Shown here: piece after piece, positions 37,314 through 38,880 of the stretch
Numbering within the stretch: position 1 is the first letter of the stretch
Layout of the letters: every line of letters begins with the position of its first letter
DNA from: a virus
Strand: one strand, 5' to 3'
IMG/VR virus record: IMGVR_UViG_3300031772_003842
Coordinates: 1 to 38,880 of that record
Length of the DNA stretch: 38,880 nucleotides
Program-made: the position numbers and the translations under genes
Notes under the pieces: generated by a model
What the model saw: only the letters and a program-made list of their open reading frames with translations
Told to the model about the DNA's origin: nothing
The model's database searches: none

Positions 37314-38880
37314 TTACTCGTCATTTTCGTTATTTTTGGCTGTCTGTCCCATAGTAATCGCTGCATAATACTTTTCTCTGCCCTTTTTAATCTCTTCAAT
37401 CATACCGTCTTCTGCCATTCTTTGAATTGTGGTTATAAACGTCCGCTCCGATATCCCGGCATTGGTGGCGGCGGTCAGTAACTCTTGCCGGCTGGCTGCC
37501 GGGACATCCGCCAGGATATTGTTAATTATCTCCTGGACCTCTTCTTTCTTTGTCTGATCTTCCCCGGCCACAATGCCTACATATTCGAAGCCTGTTACCT
37601 TTGTGGTGGTGTCCGGGAGGGTTTCTACTTTCATTCTAATCATAAACTTATCAAGCCTCTGGGCGTCCCGGGCCTTTGTCTGCTTCAATGTCATTTCTGT
37701 TTTACTCTTGGCTACAACTTCCAGTCTGAATTGAGTGTTGGTCTGGGCGTTTATATTCGATGATCCTCTCATTCGCTGACTGTCGGTTCTGTACGCCCCC
37801 TGGATCGGCTTATTCTCATGGTGGAGGACCAGGATGGCCTTCTGGGGGAAGAGGTTTCTTACCGCATCGAAGAAAGCCTGGGTATCCTCGGCTTTGTTTT
37901 CTGTGCCGACCATCAGGTCCACAAATGAATCAATGATTATCAGGCTGATATCTTCGGCAGATACTATAGATGATAGCGAATTGGCAAATTGGCTCATTTC
38001 GCCCCGGGAGTCGACCAATTGCAACTTCTCCGGATACTTCAGCCAGAAGATATTCGGGCTGGTGATTGATAGCCCCAGGAGGCGCTTTGCGGTCATGGAT
38101 TCCGGGTTCTCCTTGTCTATGAACAGCACCTTGGCCGCCTTTGGGACTTTGAACTGCCCCAGCCAGGGTTCTCCGCGGGCTACGGCGTCAGCGATACTTA
38201 ATGTTATGAAACTCTTCCCGGTCCCTTCACTGCCGTATATAAAACAAAATCCTTCTGAATAGATTATCTTTTCCATGATCCAGGGTTCTTCGGTGAATTT
38301 CTTTTGTGATAGCTCTTCGGCGGATATCAGGCTGAACTCTTCCGGGAGATAGTGCTGTTCCCATTCGGTTTTGGTCATGGCGGATTTTAGCAGATCAATG
38401 AATTGCTTCTTGTCATGGCCGTGGTAGAAGTAGTCACACACGTCTTTAATGCCTTCGGGCCAGATAACCGCCCGGGCCTCAGGCATCAATTCTAATAGTT
38501 TAATCGTGCCTGACCTACCAGCAGAATCGTTGTCATATGCAATAAAAATCGTTTTGCCTTCCAGGAGTTCTGCCCATTCTTTCATAAATGTCTTGGATCC
38601 ACCTGTAGAGGAAGCGGAAGGCACTCCCTCCTGATTTAACTTCATGCAGTCCACTTCGCCTTCCGAAATTACCATGTAGGACTTCTCCTTAACTGCTGGG
38701 TAGTTAAACAGGGTGGCATGCGCGCCGCTGTCATAGCGGTATTTTTGTGATTCCGGGTTCTCCGGATCGTACTTCAGGTTTCTGTGTTTGGCGAATACAG
38801 CCTTGCCCCGCTCGTCCAGGACCGGAATGTGGAGTTCGTTTTCGTCCCATGATAGCTTGAATTTATCAATCGAAAACGAA
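37314..38880 (-). CDS. Toprim primase/RecA-type ATPase replication protein (partial, 521 aa visible)
   Basis: The reading frame stays open from a stop at 37314 to the right edge, so the gene is truncated at its 5' end. A Met at 38675 is internal, because it lies inside the Toprim motif. The visible domains are a pre-Toprim region, a Toprim core (ISEGEVDC at about 71-78 with E73/E75, and AYDNDSAG at about 114-121), an AAA/RecA-type ATPase (Walker A GSEGTGKS at about 216-223, Walker B LIIIDSF), and a C-terminal winged-helix-like region. This is the plan of fused primase/helicase-type phage replication proteins. It is probably the main replication enzyme, and a zinc-finger or primase head may lie outside the window. 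Confidence 0.88.
   Translation of the reverse strand, partial: SFSIDKFKLSWDENELHIPVLDERGKAVFAKHRNLKYDPENPESQKYRYDSGAHATLFNYPAVKEKSYMVISEGEVDCMKLNQEGVPSASSTGGSKTFMKEWAELLEGKTIFIAYDNDSAGRSGTIKLLELMPEARAVIWPEGIKDVCDYFYHGHDKKQFIDLLKSAMTKTEWEQHYLPEEFSLISAEELSQKKFTEEPWIMEKIIYSEGFCFIYGSEGTGKSFITLSIADAVARGEPWLGQFKVPKAAKVLFIDKENPESMTAKRLLGLSITSPNIFWLKYPEKLQLVDSRGEMSQFANSLSSIVSAEDISLIIIDSFVDLMVGTENKAEDTQAFFDAVRNLFPQKAILVLHHENKPIQGAYRTDSQRMRGSSNINAQTNTQFRLEVVAKSKTEMTLKQTKARDAQRLDKFMIRMKVETLPDTTTKVTGFEYVGIVAGEDQTKKEEVQEIINNILADVPAASRQELLTAATNAGISERTFITTIQRMAEDGMIEEIKKGREKYYAAITMGQTAKNNENDE

Overview
The window looks like part of the genome of an uncultivated tailed double-stranded DNA bacteriophage with a short-tailed (podovirus-like) plan. 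It encodes small and large terminase subunits, a portal, a scaffold, an HK97/P22-type coat protein, a head-tail adaptor and a tail-hub protein. I see no tape-measure or sheath gene, but there is a 1,475-residue ejection-type protein ending in a GH19 muralytic domain. An Amidase_3 endolysin and strong AGGAGGTGAT ribosome binding sites point to a peptidoglycan-bearing bacterial host. The standard genetic code fits throughout, with TGA used as stop many times. The host cannot be named from the sequence. No tRNA, rRNA, CRISPR array, integrase or IS element was seen, and no gap without a gene exceeds 300 bases.

Layout. (1) 1-1243, rightward: the end of an unknown gene and three small AT-rich hypothetical genes, two with cysteine knuckles. 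(2) 1313-9171, rightward: a tightly packed, translationally coupled operon with many 4-base ATGA overlaps. It holds five GT2 glycosyltransferases, one CgeB-like glycosyltransferase, three SAM methyltransferases, one CDP-paratose 2-epimerase-like sugar nucleotide epimerase and two small unknown genes. (3) 35762 down to 9241, leftward: the late operon, in the order terminase, portal, structural proteins, a glycosyltransferase/methyltransferase group (28048-30229), a repeat-rich fibre-like protein, scaffold, coat, a zinc-ribbon/glycosyltransferase pair (22063-23036), adaptor, tail hub, tail/adhesin proteins, ejection proteins, lysis genes and a winged-helix metallophosphoesterase. (4) 35763-35844: a divergent control region with promoters on both strands. 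(5) 35845-36616, rightward: three small early-type genes. (6) 38880 down to 36666, leftward: a Toprim/RecA-type ATPase replication protein running off the right edge, a block of nine TTGCAA sites of which six are the full 9-mer TTGCAACTG (candidate origin or operator), a small hypothetical gene and a 58-residue zinc-finger gene.

How it may work together. Ordinary podovirus packaging, assembly and lysis genes are combined with an unusually large sugar-modification set: eight glycosyltransferase-like genes, five methyltransferases and one epimerase. Some of it forms a separate operon and some is threaded through the structural operon beside a protein carrying about sixteen YDSPTVTD-type repeats. 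The most interesting hypothesis is a phage-encoded system that builds a methylated glycan, either on the virion itself (repeat fibre, Gly-rich adhesin, decoration proteins) or on the host surface. Other points worth a look are the iteron-like block at 37150-37308, a repeated TGGTATAATWGGATT promoter-like motif directly before two start codons, and several clean inverted or tandem repeats in gene gaps.
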